From positions 15,581-79,580 of the forward strand of contig JBARZY010000176.1 of NCBI GenBank assembly GCA_049650345.1: DNA of 64,000 nt, written 5' to 3'. Below, piece after piece: positions 9,047 to 18,797 of this stretch. The first letter of the stretch is position 1. Every line of letters begins with the position of its first letter. Both the position numbers and the translations under genes were made by a program. The DNA comes from Glaciecola sp049650345 (GTDB lineage: Bacteria > Pseudomonadota > Gammaproteobacteria > Enterobacterales > Alteromonadaceae). The notes beneath the pieces were generated by a model. The model was not told the origin of the DNA. It did no database searches and saw only the letters and a program-made list of their open reading frames with translations.

Positions 9047-9250
9047 TTATGCGCGAAAAAACACGTTATTGAACCCCGTCGCCCTGCGCCATGCCAAGTG
9101 CTTTGACATTGCAAACATAGGCAACATCATTGGTCCAAATAGTATCCCAGCCATTACCCAGCGTTTTTTTGCCATGCCATTACGCACTGACTCAACAAAA
9201 AAATATCCCGCACATAGTACAAAGCTGATTATTAACCCTAGCGTTATCAT
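9047..9250 (-). CDS. Small membrane protein, conserved hypothetical
   Basis: This 67-residue protein has two hydrophobic segments (ITLGLIISFVLCAGYFFV and WVMAGILFGPMMLPMFAM) and a basic end (KHLAWRRATGFNN). It resembles short hypothetical proteins I recall from Alteromonadales, but no function is known to me. It converges on the M16 peptidase gene, with 19 bases between the stop codons. Confidence 0.6.
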   Translation of the reverse strand: MITLGLIISFVLCAGYFFVESVRNGMAKKRWVMAGILFGPMMLPMFAMSKHLAWRRATGFNNVFFRA

Positions 9251-9523
9251 AATTTTCAGCCTATTACTTGTTAATTTACCCGCATTGAAACGCGAGTACC
9301 TTGATTCATATTGAAGTACGAATTGTACGCTAAATTGGTATAAATCAGATGAATATTGGGTATAAAAATAGTGTGTTAAGACTCACTATGTATAACCATT
9401 ACTTTATATATATTTGGTCTATTTACATGAAATAGCTGAACGTTATTCACGCTCAGCTTTTTGGTTAGCACTCGCGCCCTATTGCTGGTTGGCGCTATTT
9501 ATATGTAATCTTAGTGCATAGTC
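9251..9523. other. Intergenic region before fadJ stop
   Basis: No gene is seen in these 273 bases. They hold one hairpin, AGCTGA (9434-9439) / TCAGCT (9453-9458), with an inner CGT/ACG pairing and TTTTT after it on the plus strand. That is the wrong orientation for the fadJ transcript, so its role is unclear. Confidence 0.5.
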
Positions 9524-11632
9524 TTAATAGAAGGTTTTACCTTCATCTCGCATACTCACTAATATAGACGCTGGAGTGTATTTTTCGTTGTAGGTTTGCG
9601 CGTAGTGCTCTAAACGCTCTACCAAGTGCGCAATGCCCATACTATCCATATAACGGAATGGGCCGCCTCTGAATGGCGGGAAGCCGATACCAAAGATAGC
9701 ACCAATATCACCGTCTCTAGCGTTACGAACTACACCTTCTTGTAAGCACATTGCCGCTTCATTTAGCATCAATAAAACGCAGCGTTCAACTACCGTAGCG
9801 TCGGTATATTTAGTAACGGGCGATACGCCTAGTAAATCATAGATTGATTCATCCACTTTTTTACCCGAGGTTTTACCCGCGTAATCATAAAAGCCCGATT
9901 TATTTTTCTTACCTTTGCGGTCATTTTCAAGCAACTTATCAAAGGCATCGGGAGACGCGAAACGCTCGCCAAATTGGCCCATTAATATTGGGATAATTTT
10001 CGTTCCCACATCAATACCCACTTCATCCAGTAACTTAAACGCACCAACTGGGAAACCAAAGTCTACTAGGGCTTTATCAATAGCATCAATAGGCTGACCT
10101 TCCATTGCCAAAAAGCCAGCTTCACTCATGTAAGGGGCTAAAATACGGTTTACGTAAAAACCTGCGCCGTCTTTCACCACAATTGGCGTTTTACCCTGAC
10201 GTTTAGCAAACTCTACTGTAGTAGAAATAGTTTTCTCAGATGTTCCTTCATGAGGGATAACTTCTGCCAGTGGCATTTTGTCTACTGGTGAAAAATAGTG
10301 CAAGCCGACAACGTTCTCAGGGCGCGCTGCTTTTTCAGCAATCTCTTTAATTGGGATAGATGAGGTGTTAGAGGCAAAAATAGTCTCTTCGTTACATTGC
10401 TCTTCTATGTCGGCAACCATTTTTTGTTTCAACGACACATCTTCAAAGACCGCTTCAATTACCATATCTACCGACTTGTAGCCGCTGTAATCCAAACAAC
10501 CTGTAATCAATGACATTTGCTTTTGCATGTCTGAATGTAACATAAAGCGTTTTTTCACCTTCTTATTTAAAATATCGAAGGTGTATTTCATTGCGCCAGC
10601 AATGCCATTTTCGTTAATGTCTTTAATGCGTGCAGGCACACCAGCTTTGGTTGCAGTAACAAATGCAATACCGCCGCCCATTAAACCGCCACCTAACACG
10701 CCGGTTTTTTTAACGCGCGCTGGTTCAACACCATCAACGCCGTTTTCTTTCTTCATATCGGTGGTTGCAAAGAAAATTTGTCTAAGCTGTTTTGACTCAG
10801 GAGTCATGACTAATTTGCCAAACAAACGCGCTTCTGTTGCATAACCTTTTTTAGGATTGTCGAGGCCAGCTTCAATACAATCAATAATGTACATGGGTGC
10901 GGGGTAATTGCCTTGGGTCTTTGACAAGGTTTGCTCGCGCGCCTTTTTAAATAATACACCGCGCCCAACAGATGTATTCTCAAGCACCTTATTGGTAAGT
11001 GACTTTTTCACACTGCGAGTGGCGGGCTTTTTAGCCGCTAATTCTGCTGCTACATCCATCAGTACCGACTGCGGCACGCAATCGTCTACAATGCCGTATT
11101 TTTTAGCTTGTTTGGCTCTGGCTGGACTACCGGTAAGCATCATTTTCATGGCTTGTTGGACGCCAATGAGTGCCGGTAACCGCTGGGTACCGCCACTACC
11201 TGGCAATAAACCAAGTTGCACTTCGGGCAACCCCATTTGTGTTTTTTTGTCATCACTACACACTCGGTAGTCACAGGCCAAGGCAAGTTCTAAACCACCG
11301 CCAAGTGCTGGCCCGTGGATTGCCGCCACAAATGTTTTTGACATATCGGCCATACGATCAAACAATTTCTGGCCTTGCAATGACAACGTTTCTGCATCTT
11401 TTTCAGATTCACATGCTGCCAACATCGTTACATCAGCGCCCGCTACAAAAGAGTCTTTTTTACCGCTAGCAACTACAACGCCTTTAATGTCGGCATCACT
11501 TTCAATTTGATCGAGTATGGCACTAATTTCGTCACCAAAATCACCTTTTAGGGTGTTCATGGTTTCGCCAGGCACGTCCATGGTTAATATAGCAATTCCG
11601 CTGTCTTGTTTGTTTAAAGTAAACGCACTCAT
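9524..11632 (-). CDS. fadJ: Fatty acid oxidation complex alpha subunit FadJ (enoyl-CoA hydratase / 3-hydroxyacyl-CoA dehydrogenase)
   Basis: This 702-residue multifunctional protein performs hydration and then NAD-dependent oxidation of acyl-CoA intermediates. Residues 1-190 are an enoyl-CoA hydratase domain (VAGADVTML; HGPALGGGLELALACDYR). From about 310 comes the 3-hydroxyacyl-CoA dehydrogenase with GVLGGGLMGGGIAF as its NAD fold, GLHYFSPVDKMPL with the catalytic His, and a C-terminal dimer domain. The order fadI-fadJ and the start MSAFTLNKQDSGIAIL fit FadJ rather than FadB. The ATG overlaps the fadI stop by one base (TAATG), so the two are translationally coupled. Confidence 0.93.
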   Translation of the reverse strand: MSAFTLNKQDSGIAILTMDVPGETMNTLKGDFGDEISAILDQIESDADIKGVVVASGKKDSFVAGADVTMLAACESEKDAETLSLQGQKLFDRMADMSKTFVAAIHGPALGGGLELALACDYRVCSDDKKTQMGLPEVQLGLLPGSGGTQRLPALIGVQQAMKMMLTGSPARAKQAKKYGIVDDCVPQSVLMDVAAELAAKKPATRSVKKSLTNKVLENTSVGRGVLFKKAREQTLSKTQGNYPAPMYIIDCIEAGLDNPKKGYATEARLFGKLVMTPESKQLRQIFFATTDMKKENGVDGVEPARVKKTGVLGGGLMGGGIAFVTATKAGVPARIKDINENGIAGAMKYTFDILNKKVKKRFMLHSDMQKQMSLITGCLDYSGYKSVDMVIEAVFEDVSLKQKMVADIEEQCNEETIFASNTSSIPIKEIAEKAARPENVVGLHYFSPVDKMPLAEVIPHEGTSEKTISTTVEFAKRQGKTPIVVKDGAGFYVNRILAPYMSEAGFLAMEGQPIDAIDKALVDFGFPVGAFKLLDEVGIDVGTKIIPILMGQFGERFASPDAFDKLLENDRKGKKNKSGFYDYAGKTSGKKVDESIYDLLGVSPVTKYTDATVVERCVLLMLNEAAMCLQEGVVRNARDGDIGAIFGIGFPPFRGGPFRYMDSMGIAHLVERLEHYAQTYNEKYTPASILVSMRDEGKTFY

Positions 11633-12942
11633 TATTCAGTCTCCACAATCATTGCTGCGCCAAGGCCACCCGCTGCACAAGCAGTCAATAGGCCGGTACC
11701 ACCGCCGCGGCGATTTAATTCATTTAACATTTGCGTAATCATACGAGTTCCGGTTGCCGCAAATGGATGTCCATACGCCAACGAACTACCCATAACGTTA
11801 AATTTATCCATATCTATAGTGCCGGTTGCTTTGCTGCGGCCTAATTTTTCTTGGGCAAATTTATCGCTCGCAAACATTTTAACGTTTGCCAAGGTTTGCG
11901 CAGCAAATGCTTCGTGCATTTCTATAAGGGTAAGGTCGTTCAATGTCATGCCTGCTCTGTCTAGCGCGATAGGCGTAGCATAAGACGGACCCATTAGCAT
12001 ATCTTGCCATACGTCAATTGCAGAAAACGCGTAGCTTTTTAAGTAACCAAGAGGTTTGTAGCCAAGTGCCTTAGCTTTGCTTTCTGTCATCATTACCACA
12101 GCTGATGCACCATCTGTTAATGGCGTTGCATTAGCAGCGGTAACCGAGCCATGTTTTTTATCAAACACAGGGCGTAATTTGGCGTAGCCTTCAACGGTGC
12201 TGTCAAAACGAATGTTGTTATCGCGCGTTAACGCACCTTTATACGGTTCAGCATAGGCAGTCATAACTTCGCCGTCTAAATTACCTAACTCCCAGTTTTT
12301 AGCCGCTAAAGAGTGTGAACGATGGGCTAATGCATCTTGGTCAACGCGCTTAATGCCATGGGTTTTTGCCATTTGCTCGGCGGTTTGTCCCATAGACAAG
12401 CCTGTTGAATATTCAGCAACCGCAGGCGGGACAGGCATTAAATCTTTAACGCCGAGCTTTTTCAAAATATTCAGTTTTTGTCCAAGGGTTTTTGTTTTTT
12501 GTAAGTCGACCAAGGCGCGTGCTAATTTTTTAGACACCCCAATTGGTGATACCGAAGTAGAGTCAGCGCCACCGGCAATACCCACATCAATATTCCCTAC
12601 CAACATTGACTCAGCAATGTTAACAGTTGACTGAAAACTGGTCGCACATGCACGCGACACACTGTATGCATCAGTGCCAACATTCATACCGGTACCTAAT
12701 ACTATTTCGCGAGCAATGTTTGGCGCGGCAGGCATTTGTACCACCTGACCATAAACAACTTGTTCAACAATGCTTGGCTCAATGTCGTTTTTGATCATCA
12801 GTTCGTTCACAACCATTTTGGCTAGGTCAACTGCTGGTACGCCATGAAAATATGTGGCCATTTTGGCGAACGGCGTACGCAAGCCTGCTACAATAGCGAT
12901 TCGATCACCACTGTGTGTTTTAAGTAATTGTTTATTCGACAT
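11632..12942 (-). CDS. fadI: Acetyl-CoA C-acyltransferase FadI (3-ketoacyl-CoA thiolase)
   Basis: This 436-residue thiolase makes the last cut of beta-oxidation, releasing acetyl-CoA, and forms a complex with FadJ. The catalytic nucleophile is C99 in SRACATSFQS. The C-terminal active-site blocks are GHPFAATG and the Cys in LTACAAGGLGAAM. Its length and N-terminus (HSGDRIAIVAGLRTPFAK) match the FadI branch. A possible FadR-type site lies 64 bases upstream of its start. Confidence 0.95.
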   Translation of the reverse strand: MSNKQLLKTHSGDRIAIVAGLRTPFAKMATYFHGVPAVDLAKMVVNELMIKNDIEPSIVEQVVYGQVVQMPAAPNIAREIVLGTGMNVGTDAYSVSRACATSFQSTVNIAESMLVGNIDVGIAGGADSTSVSPIGVSKKLARALVDLQKTKTLGQKLNILKKLGVKDLMPVPPAVAEYSTGLSMGQTAEQMAKTHGIKRVDQDALAHRSHSLAAKNWELGNLDGEVMTAYAEPYKGALTRDNNIRFDSTVEGYAKLRPVFDKKHGSVTAANATPLTDGASAVVMMTESKAKALGYKPLGYLKSYAFSAIDVWQDMLMGPSYATPIALDRAGMTLNDLTLIEMHEAFAAQTLANVKMFASDKFAQEKLGRSKATGTIDMDKFNVMGSSLAYGHPFAATGTRMITQMLNELNRRGGGTGLLTACAAGGLGAAMIVETE

Positions 12943-13284
12943 CTTTCTTCCTTCTTAAGAAAATGTTGTCAGTATTTGCGAAGCAGTTACATTGCTCACA
13001 AGGCGATCTGGTCATACCACTAGGCGGAGAGTTTGACAAAAACTTAACTAAATAGCAAATAAACCACACTTTGCGTTTACTTCATTTATCTAAAACGAAA
13101 CTTTTTAGCCCAGCATAGGTCACATTATCCGCCTTTTACGTAGGTATTATTTACTGTATTACGTAATATCTTAAACAGATAGACAAAAGATTGGCTACCT
13201 GAGTGCTTGAGTTTCAAAATAAAAGACTCATATACAAGATAATCATAGATTTAACTACCTTATTAACAATTGTTGGGACAATAC
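12943..13284. other. Divergent intergenic region between fadI and moxR
   Basis: These 342 bases separate two divergent operons and must carry both promoters. Apart from the FadR-like site at 13006-13022 I see no strong palindrome, RNA gene or small reading frame. Confidence 0.6.
13006..13022. promoter_or_regulatory. Possible FadR operator of fadIJ
   Basis: The 17-base sequence ATCTGGTCATACCACTA matches about 12 of 17 positions of the known gammaproteobacterial FadR consensus (AACTGGTCTGACCAGTT); its left half CTGGTC is intact. Its place upstream of fadI fits repression that acyl-CoA relieves. Many Alteromonadales use PsrA instead, and I saw no PsrA-type palindrome here. Confidence 0.4.
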
Positions 13285-14247
13285 ATGCATAGTCAATTTA
13301 CCGCTTTACTTGACCATTTAGATTCACAAGTACTTGGCCAGAGTCAGCTAACACAAAGCATACTAATTGCCCTTCTAGCAGATGGACATTTGTTGGTTGA
13401 AGGTCCGCCAGGGCTTGCAAAAACACGTGCTGTAAATGCTTTATCCGACGGTATTGAAGCCGATTTTCATCGCGTGCAATTTACACCCGACTTGCTCCCT
13501 GCCGATTTAACCGGTACCGATATTTATCGCCCAGAAACTGGACAATTTGTGTTTCAAAAAGGCCCTTTATTTCATAACTTGGTGTTAGCCGATGAAATAA
13601 ATCGGGCCCCGGCTAAAGTGCAGTCGGCATTGTTAGAAGCGATGGCAGAACGCCAAATCACTGTAGGCAGTACAACATACAAGCTCCCTAGCCTATTTTT
13701 GGTAATGGCTACACAAAACCCACTAGAACAAGAAGGCACCTACCCATTGCCTGAAGCGCAACTCGACCGCTTCTTAATGCATGTAGAAATAGACTACCCT
13801 GACGCCGCTACCGAACACAAAATACTGGCACTTACTCGCAGTGAAGCGCTAAATAATGCGGCCTCTGCATTGCTAAACAACACTAAATTAACCCAGCAAG
13901 ACATTGTAGGCGCGCGTACCGACATTTTAAAATTACATGTATCTGAAGCCGCAGAAACGTATTTGGTGCAGTTAATTATGGCCACTCGCCATCCTGAAAA
14001 ATACGATAGTGAATTAGCCAGTTGGATAGAAATAGGCGCAAGTCCTCGTGCCACGATTGCGCTAGAGCGTTGCGCTAGAGCCCACGCTTGGTTGCACCAA
14101 CGCGACTTTGTTAGTCCACAAGATATTCAGGCCGTAGTTGGCAACGTACTTCGACACCGTTTAATTTATAGCTATCAAGCGCAGGCACAAGGGGTAAATC
14201 CTAATCAGGTAATTGAAAAACTGGTTGCCTTGGTGCCCGTACCATAA
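13285..14247 (+). CDS. MoxR-family AAA+ ATPase
   Basis: This MoxR-type AAA+ ATPase of 320 residues has Walker A GPPGLAKTR, Walker B VLADEINRAP and sensor MATQNPLEQEGTYPLPEAQ. Family members act as chaperones that load cofactors or assemble complexes together with von Willebrand A (VWA) domain proteins. The ATG at 13285 is preferred over the TTG at 13270 because GGGA sits 6 bases before it. It heads a run of six same-strand genes (DUF58, DUF4381, two VWA proteins, BatD), the usual MoxR-Bat cluster. Confidence 0.93.
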   Translation: MHSQFTALLDHLDSQVLGQSQLTQSILIALLADGHLLVEGPPGLAKTRAVNALSDGIEADFHRVQFTPDLLPADLTGTDIYRPETGQFVFQKGPLFHNLVLADEINRAPAKVQSALLEAMAERQITVGSTTYKLPSLFLVMATQNPLEQEGTYPLPEAQLDRFLMHVEIDYPDAATEHKILALTRSEALNNAASALLNNTKLTQQDIVGARTDILKLHVSEAAETYLVQLIMATRHPEKYDSELASWIEIGASPRATIALERCARAHAWLHQRDFVSPQDIQAVVGNVLRHRLIYSYQAQAQGVNPNQVIEKLVALVPVP

Positions 14248-14259
14248 GTGGGCAAACCA

Positions 14260-15246
14260 ATGAGTGCGCTGCCTATACATACTACCTTAAACAAACTTAA
14301 TGCTAATGGCGTAAGTTTGAGCCTAGCTGAGTTAATTCGGTATAAAGGATTAGCTCGGCAGTTGAATTTACGTCCAGCAAGTGCGGTACGAAGCAGTATG
14401 GCCGGTGCATTAAGTTCTAAGTTTAAGGGCCGAGGGATGGAATTTGACGAGGCCCGCCACTACCAACCTGGTGATGATATTAGAAGTATTGATTGGCGCG
14501 TTACCGCACGCACTGGACACACGCACACAAAAGTTTACCGCGAAGAGAGAGAACGACCAGTACTCGTGTACATTGATTTGCAGGCAAGTATGCACTTCGG
14601 CACGCAATTGTTGTATAAGTCGGTGCAAAGCGCCCATGCTGCAGCCCTTGTGATGTTTTCTGCTCTATCACGACAAGATAAAATTGGCTGCGTGGTGGTG
14701 GACGATACGAGCGATATAGAACGCAAACCCAAATCAACAGCAAAACACGTGCTTGGCATGCTTAATCAAGTAGTTGAGATGCATAATAATTTCAATATTT
14801 CTGACCTAAAAACAAGCCAGCAACACAACAACAAAAGCGAAGATGGCATAACTAAATTGGCCACCTTAGCCAAACCTGGCACACTGGTTTATGTTATTTC
14901 TGATTTTAGTCAATTTAGTCAGCGTTGTTTTGATGCGCTAGGTAAATTGCAGCGTCATTGTGAGATAAAGCCACTGCATGTTTTTGATCCTATTGAGCAT
15001 GCCTTGCCAAGGGTAAGTGGTTTACAAAATGTTACTTTAAGTAACGGGTTCCAAGACCACAGCGTTACCTTAGGTGATAATGCTTTGGCGCAACAATATC
15101 GTGATAACAGAGAAGTTTGGCAAAATGGCTTGCACTTAAGGTTTGCACAAATGGGCATACAACTGAGAAACATAAGTGCCGCATCGCCTATTGAAGAGCA
15201 ATTAGTTGGTACAAGTGGCGGCTTATTACTGGGAGAGGCGCCATGA
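14260..15246 (+). CDS. DUF58 domain protein of the MoxR-Bat cluster
   Basis: The protein carries the DUF58 signature GRGMEFDEARHYQPGDDIRS followed by DWRVTARTGHTHTKVYREER, then a VWA-like fold (PVLVYIDLQASMHFG). DUF58 proteins nearly always accompany MoxR ATPases; their biochemical role is unknown. An ATG at 14260 is used; a GTG at 14248, directly after the moxR stop, is an in-frame alternative with no clear ribosome-binding site. Its stop overlaps the next start (ATGA). Confidence 0.88.
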   Translation: MSALPIHTTLNKLNANGVSLSLAELIRYKGLARQLNLRPASAVRSSMAGALSSKFKGRGMEFDEARHYQPGDDIRSIDWRVTARTGHTHTKVYREERERPVLVYIDLQASMHFGTQLLYKSVQSAHAAALVMFSALSRQDKIGCVVVDDTSDIERKPKSTAKHVLGMLNQVVEMHNNFNISDLKTSQQHNNKSEDGITKLATLAKPGTLVYVISDFSQFSQRCFDALGKLQRHCEIKPLHVFDPIEHALPRVSGLQNVTLSNGFQDHSVTLGDNALAQQYRDNREVWQNGLHLRFAQMGIQLRNISAASPIEEQLVGTSGGLLLGEAP

Positions 15247-15794
15247 ACCCACTTGATCAACTGGCAGATATTTCTGTACCGCAAAGCGTATCTATATGGC
15301 CTTTGGCTTGGGGATACTGGGTAATAATTGGCATATTCATTCTGATAGTCGCATTCATTATCCGCCGCATGGTTGCAAATTATCAACACAAAGCGCTGAT
15401 ACGCAAAACCTTGCGTGAATTACGCACTATCTCGCCAACCGACGCCAATATTTTATTCAAACTTCAGGTTATGCTTAAAAAAGTATGCGCACACTATTAT
15501 CCGCAACATCGCACACAAACCCTTAGCGAGCAGCAGTGGATTGACTTTTTGATGCAAAACTACACGGGAAATCAAGCAAAGCGCGTGCAAGGGGCATTCG
15601 AACACATTAACAGTAATCTATACAGAGCCAGTACGGTATCGTCATCTAATCAAATTGACGCAAGCGCGCAAACTCTGAAAGTACAAGTGGGCGAATGGTT
15701 GCGTCACAACCACGCCAGCAAAAAAGCAGTTAACGCAGCTTCCACTGTTTTTAAACAGCATGACCAAGTAGACAGCGGAGGCGCACATGTTTGA
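15243..15794 (+). CDS. DUF4381 membrane protein of the Bat cluster
   Basis: This 183-residue protein has one transmembrane helix near the N-terminus (GYWVIIGIFILIVAFII) and a helical cytoplasmic part. Its opening MNPLDQLADISVPQSVSIWPLAWGYW is typical of DUF4381 proteins, which sit between DUF58 and BatA genes. The start overlaps the DUF58 stop by 4 bases and the stop overlaps batA by 8 bases, so translation is coupled. Its function is unknown. Confidence 0.85.
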   Translation: MNPLDQLADISVPQSVSIWPLAWGYWVIIGIFILIVAFIIRRMVANYQHKALIRKTLRELRTISPTDANILFKLQVMLKKVCAHYYPQHRTQTLSEQQWIDFLMQNYTGNQAKRVQGAFEHINSNLYRASTVSSSNQIDASAQTLKVQVGEWLRHNHASKKAVNAASTVFKQHDQVDSGGAHV

Positions 15795-16800
15795 GTTTGC
15801 ATGGCCCTTTGCGTTTATTGCCCTGATACTGCCGGTGATAATGTACTATTTGTTACCGGCAAAATCACAAGACAGTCAGGTAGCTTTATATTTTCCGCAC
15901 ATTGAGCAGTTTAACCAGCAGCATCTTACAAAGCCGAAAAACAGCTTATTAAAGTATGCATGTTTTGCAATTGCTTACTTATGCTTAGTCACTGCAGCAG
16001 CAAGGCCAATGTGGTTTGGCGAGCCTATATCAATTCCATCTGAAGGGCGGGATTTAATGCTTGCGGTTGACTTATCGGGCAGTATGCAACAAGAAGATAT
16101 GCAAGTGAATGGTCGCAGTGTAGACCGTTTAGCAATGGTAAAATCAGTGATGGACGACTTTATCGAACGCCGCATAGGTGACCGTATTGGTTTAATTTTA
16201 TTCGCTGATACCGCTTATTTACAAACGCCTTTAACATACGACCGCAGCACGGTAAATCAACTGCTTGACGAGACCGTAATAGGCTTAGTGGGTGATAGCA
16301 CCGCAATTGGTGACGCAATCGGACTGGCAGTAAAACGTTATTCTGAAAGAGAAGAATCTAACCGCGTGCTTATTTTACTTACCGATGGGCGTAATACCGC
16401 AGGCAACGTAAGTGTGGAACAAGCCCTAGAGCTAGCGGTGGCCAACAAGGTTACTATTTATACCATTGGCGTGGGTGCTGATGAACAAATACAAAACAGC
16501 TTTTTTGGGCAACGACGTTTTAACCCATCTATGGATCTTGATGAAAGAACACTTATCAAAATTAGCCGCGACACCGGTGGCGAATATTTTAGGGCGCGCA
16601 GCGCCAATGAACTCTCGCAAATATATGCCTTGCTAGACGTATTAGAGCCCGTAGAAGGCAGCGACCAAACACTTCGCCCTCGCGCTGAATTATTCTATGT
16701 GCCGCTGCTGATAAGTTTATTTATTGTAGGGTGTATGGCTTTTTTACCGCTGTTGAGATTATTGGTATCGAAACTAATAAATCGGAGGCAAACTGTATAA
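15787..16800 (+). CDS. batA: BatA-like VWA-domain membrane protein
   Basis: This 337-residue protein has two N-terminal transmembrane helices, a VWA domain and a C-terminal helix (FYVPLLISLFIVGCMAFLPLL). The metal-site motif DLSGSMQ is intact, with the distal Thr and Asp regions in LQTPLTYDR and LLTDGRNTAG. Bat proteins were first linked to oxygen tolerance in Bacteroides and to stress resistance in other bacteria; the mechanism is unclear. It is in the same operon as moxR and its TAA overlaps the next ATG (TAATG). Confidence 0.88.
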   Translation: MFEFAWPFAFIALILPVIMYYLLPAKSQDSQVALYFPHIEQFNQQHLTKPKNSLLKYACFAIAYLCLVTAAARPMWFGEPISIPSEGRDLMLAVDLSGSMQQEDMQVNGRSVDRLAMVKSVMDDFIERRIGDRIGLILFADTAYLQTPLTYDRSTVNQLLDETVIGLVGDSTAIGDAIGLAVKRYSEREESNRVLILLTDGRNTAGNVSVEQALELAVANKVTIYTIGVGADEQIQNSFFGQRRFNPSMDLDERTLIKISRDTGGEYFRARSANELSQIYALLDVLEPVEGSDQTLRPRAELFYVPLLISLFIVGCMAFLPLLRLLVSKLINRRQTV

Positions 16801-18791
16801 TGGAATGGATAAATAACATTATCAATAACTTTACGTTTATTCGCCCCGAGTGGTTATTGGCTGCCCTGCCTGTGCTCATCATATATTTGTTAAAGCTCAA
16901 ATTTGGGCAGCATCAAAACCTATGGCAGCAGGTTATTCCTTCGCATCTTTATCAAAAACTTCTTATTTCTAAGGGCATGGGTAAGCCTAGCAGATATATT
17001 CATAGCGCATTTTTAGCATGGATAATCAGTGTTGTTGCTATTGCTGGTCCTAGCTGGGAGAAACTGCCGCAAGCAGTGTATCAAACCCAAGCAGGTAAAG
17101 TGTTATTACTCGATATGTCAATGTCGATGCGTGCAACTGACCTATCACCTAATCGCCTCACACGGGCACGATTTAAAGCGATTGATCTTATAAACCAACT
17201 CAGCGAGGGCGAGACTGGCTTGGTTGCGTATGCCGGTGATGCCTTTGTAATCAGCCCTCTGACCGATGATGCCGATACGCTAACCAATCTTATTCCCAGT
17301 CTTCGCCCGGAAATAATGCCCACCGGCGGTAGTTATGCGCTGAGCGGGCTTGAGCGAGCCGCGTCACTTTTAGCCGGTGCCGGCTATAACAGTGGTGATA
17401 TTTACTGGATAAGTGATGGTATTCGGATTGATGAAGTTGACGAAGTACGCTCATTTATTCAAAACAGTGCATTTAATGTGTCTGCGTTATTAGTTGGCAC
17501 TGAAGAAGGCGCTCCCATCACCTTAAGCGATGGTAAGTTACTCAAAGATTATAGCGGCGCAATAGTGGTTCCCAGTGTAAATGCTCGTTATTTCGAGCAA
17601 GCAATGTCGGGCACATCAGCCACCTATAGCTTATTTGCAAGCGACAACAGTGATATAGCCAAAATAAAACGTAAAATTGATTTTGAACAACAGCAGCAAG
17701 CTAAACAAGTAGAAGACACAACTGGAGACACCTACAAAGATATGGGGCCTTATTTAGTGCTATTGTTATTACCCGTGGCCGCCTACGGCTTTCGCCGCGG
17801 CATAATGATGTGTTTGTTAGTCGGCATCACCGGCATGGGCTTGCTAAGCCCTACTCACGTTTATGCCAATGATGACACACAAAATAGCACGTCATTAGCA
17901 AATACCCCCTCGGCAGACACCAGCTCATTTGGCAGTCAAAAAATTACTCAACTTACCCAACAAGTATTTAAAAATGCTAATCAACGGGGCAAATTGGCAT
18001 TTGATAAGGCCGATTATGGTCGCGCCAGTGAGCTATTTGAAAATAAAGAGTGGCAGGCCGCAAGTGCCTACAAAAAAGGTGACTATGCAACAGCAGCATC
18101 ACTTTACAACGAATTAGATGGGGTCGAAAACACCTACAACAAAGCCAACGCATTAGCCAAAGCCATGCAACTAAAAGGAGCGATTGAGGCTTACAATCAA
18201 GTGCTATTAGACGATCCTGAGCACGAAAACGCGCTAAAAAACAAACAGATTGTTGAACAAATGCTTGAGCAACAAGAGCAAGACCAGCAACAGCAGTCTG
18301 ATTCTGACCAATCACAACAGAATCAAGATAAATCTGAGCAAAATCAAGAATCACAAGACCAAGAATCACAAACTGGCGAGCAGCAAGAAAGTGAGCAAGC
18401 ACAAGGCAATGAGCAGGACAATACTGGCGAAAATAGTGGGAATGAACAAAGCCAAAAAAATGATGATCGTCAGCTAGATGACCAAAGTGAATCTCAACAA
18501 TATAATCAACAAAATGAGCCGTCACAACAAGCAGATGAGCCAAGTGATGGTGAACATCAAACGTTGCCAACTAACGAAGTAAAAGACCCCCTTGAACAAC
18601 AAGAGGCTATTTCAAGCAACGAGTTTGCTATGGAAAACCTTAGCCCTGAAGAGCAAGAAGAAATGCAACGCTTACAAATGATCTTAAATAAAGTGCCCGA
18701 CGACCCCGCGTACTTGTTGCAACGTAAAATGTTGCTTGAATCGCATCGCCGAAAAAATCGTCCTGTACCACCTACTCAAGAAAACTGGTAA
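16800..18791 (+). CDS. batB: BatB-BatC fusion: VWA domain plus TPR protein
   Basis: The 663-residue protein starts at ATG 16800 (GGAGG upstream), overlapping the batA stop. Residues up to about 330 are a second membrane-anchored VWA protein (metal site DMSMSM, TPLTDDADTL), ending with a hydrophobic pair near 320-365. The rest is periplasmic or cytoplasmic tetratricopeptide sequence (ASELFENKEWQAASAYKKGD, AIEAYNQVLLDDPEHENAL). A long Gln/Glu/Asp/Ser-rich stretch follows, encoded at about 18250-18560. In Bacteroides the two halves are separate genes, batB and batC. The tail MLLESHRRKNRPVPPTQENW is typical of the fused form. Confidence 0.87.
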   Translation: MEWINNIINNFTFIRPEWLLAALPVLIIYLLKLKFGQHQNLWQQVIPSHLYQKLLISKGMGKPSRYIHSAFLAWIISVVAIAGPSWEKLPQAVYQTQAGKVLLLDMSMSMRATDLSPNRLTRARFKAIDLINQLSEGETGLVAYAGDAFVISPLTDDADTLTNLIPSLRPEIMPTGGSYALSGLERAASLLAGAGYNSGDIYWISDGIRIDEVDEVRSFIQNSAFNVSALLVGTEEGAPITLSDGKLLKDYSGAIVVPSVNARYFEQAMSGTSATYSLFASDNSDIAKIKRKIDFEQQQQAKQVEDTTGDTYKDMGPYLVLLLLPVAAYGFRRGIMMCLLVGITGMGLLSPTHVYANDDTQNSTSLANTPSADTSSFGSQKITQLTQQVFKNANQRGKLAFDKADYGRASELFENKEWQAASAYKKGDYATAASLYNELDGVENTYNKANALAKAMQLKGAIEAYNQVLLDDPEHENALKNKQIVEQMLEQQEQDQQQQSDSDQSQQNQDKSEQNQESQDQESQTGEQQESEQAQGNEQDNTGENSGNEQSQKNDDRQLDDQSESQQYNQQNEPSQQADEPSDGEHQTLPTNEVKDPLEQQEAISSNEFAMENLSPEEQEEMQRLQMILNKVPDDPAYLLQRKMLLESHRRKNRPVPPTQENW

Positions 18792-18797
18792 TTATAA

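Noticed and set aside
9434..9462. Hairpin as the fadJ terminator
   Set aside because: The T run is on the plus strand, while fadJ is on the minus strand, so the orientation is wrong.
17977..18570. Minus-strand open frame of 197 codons opposite batBC
   Set aside because: It is rich in His, Leu and Val only because it mirrors the Gln/Glu/Asp codons of the low-complexity segment of BatBC; there is no ribosome-binding site.
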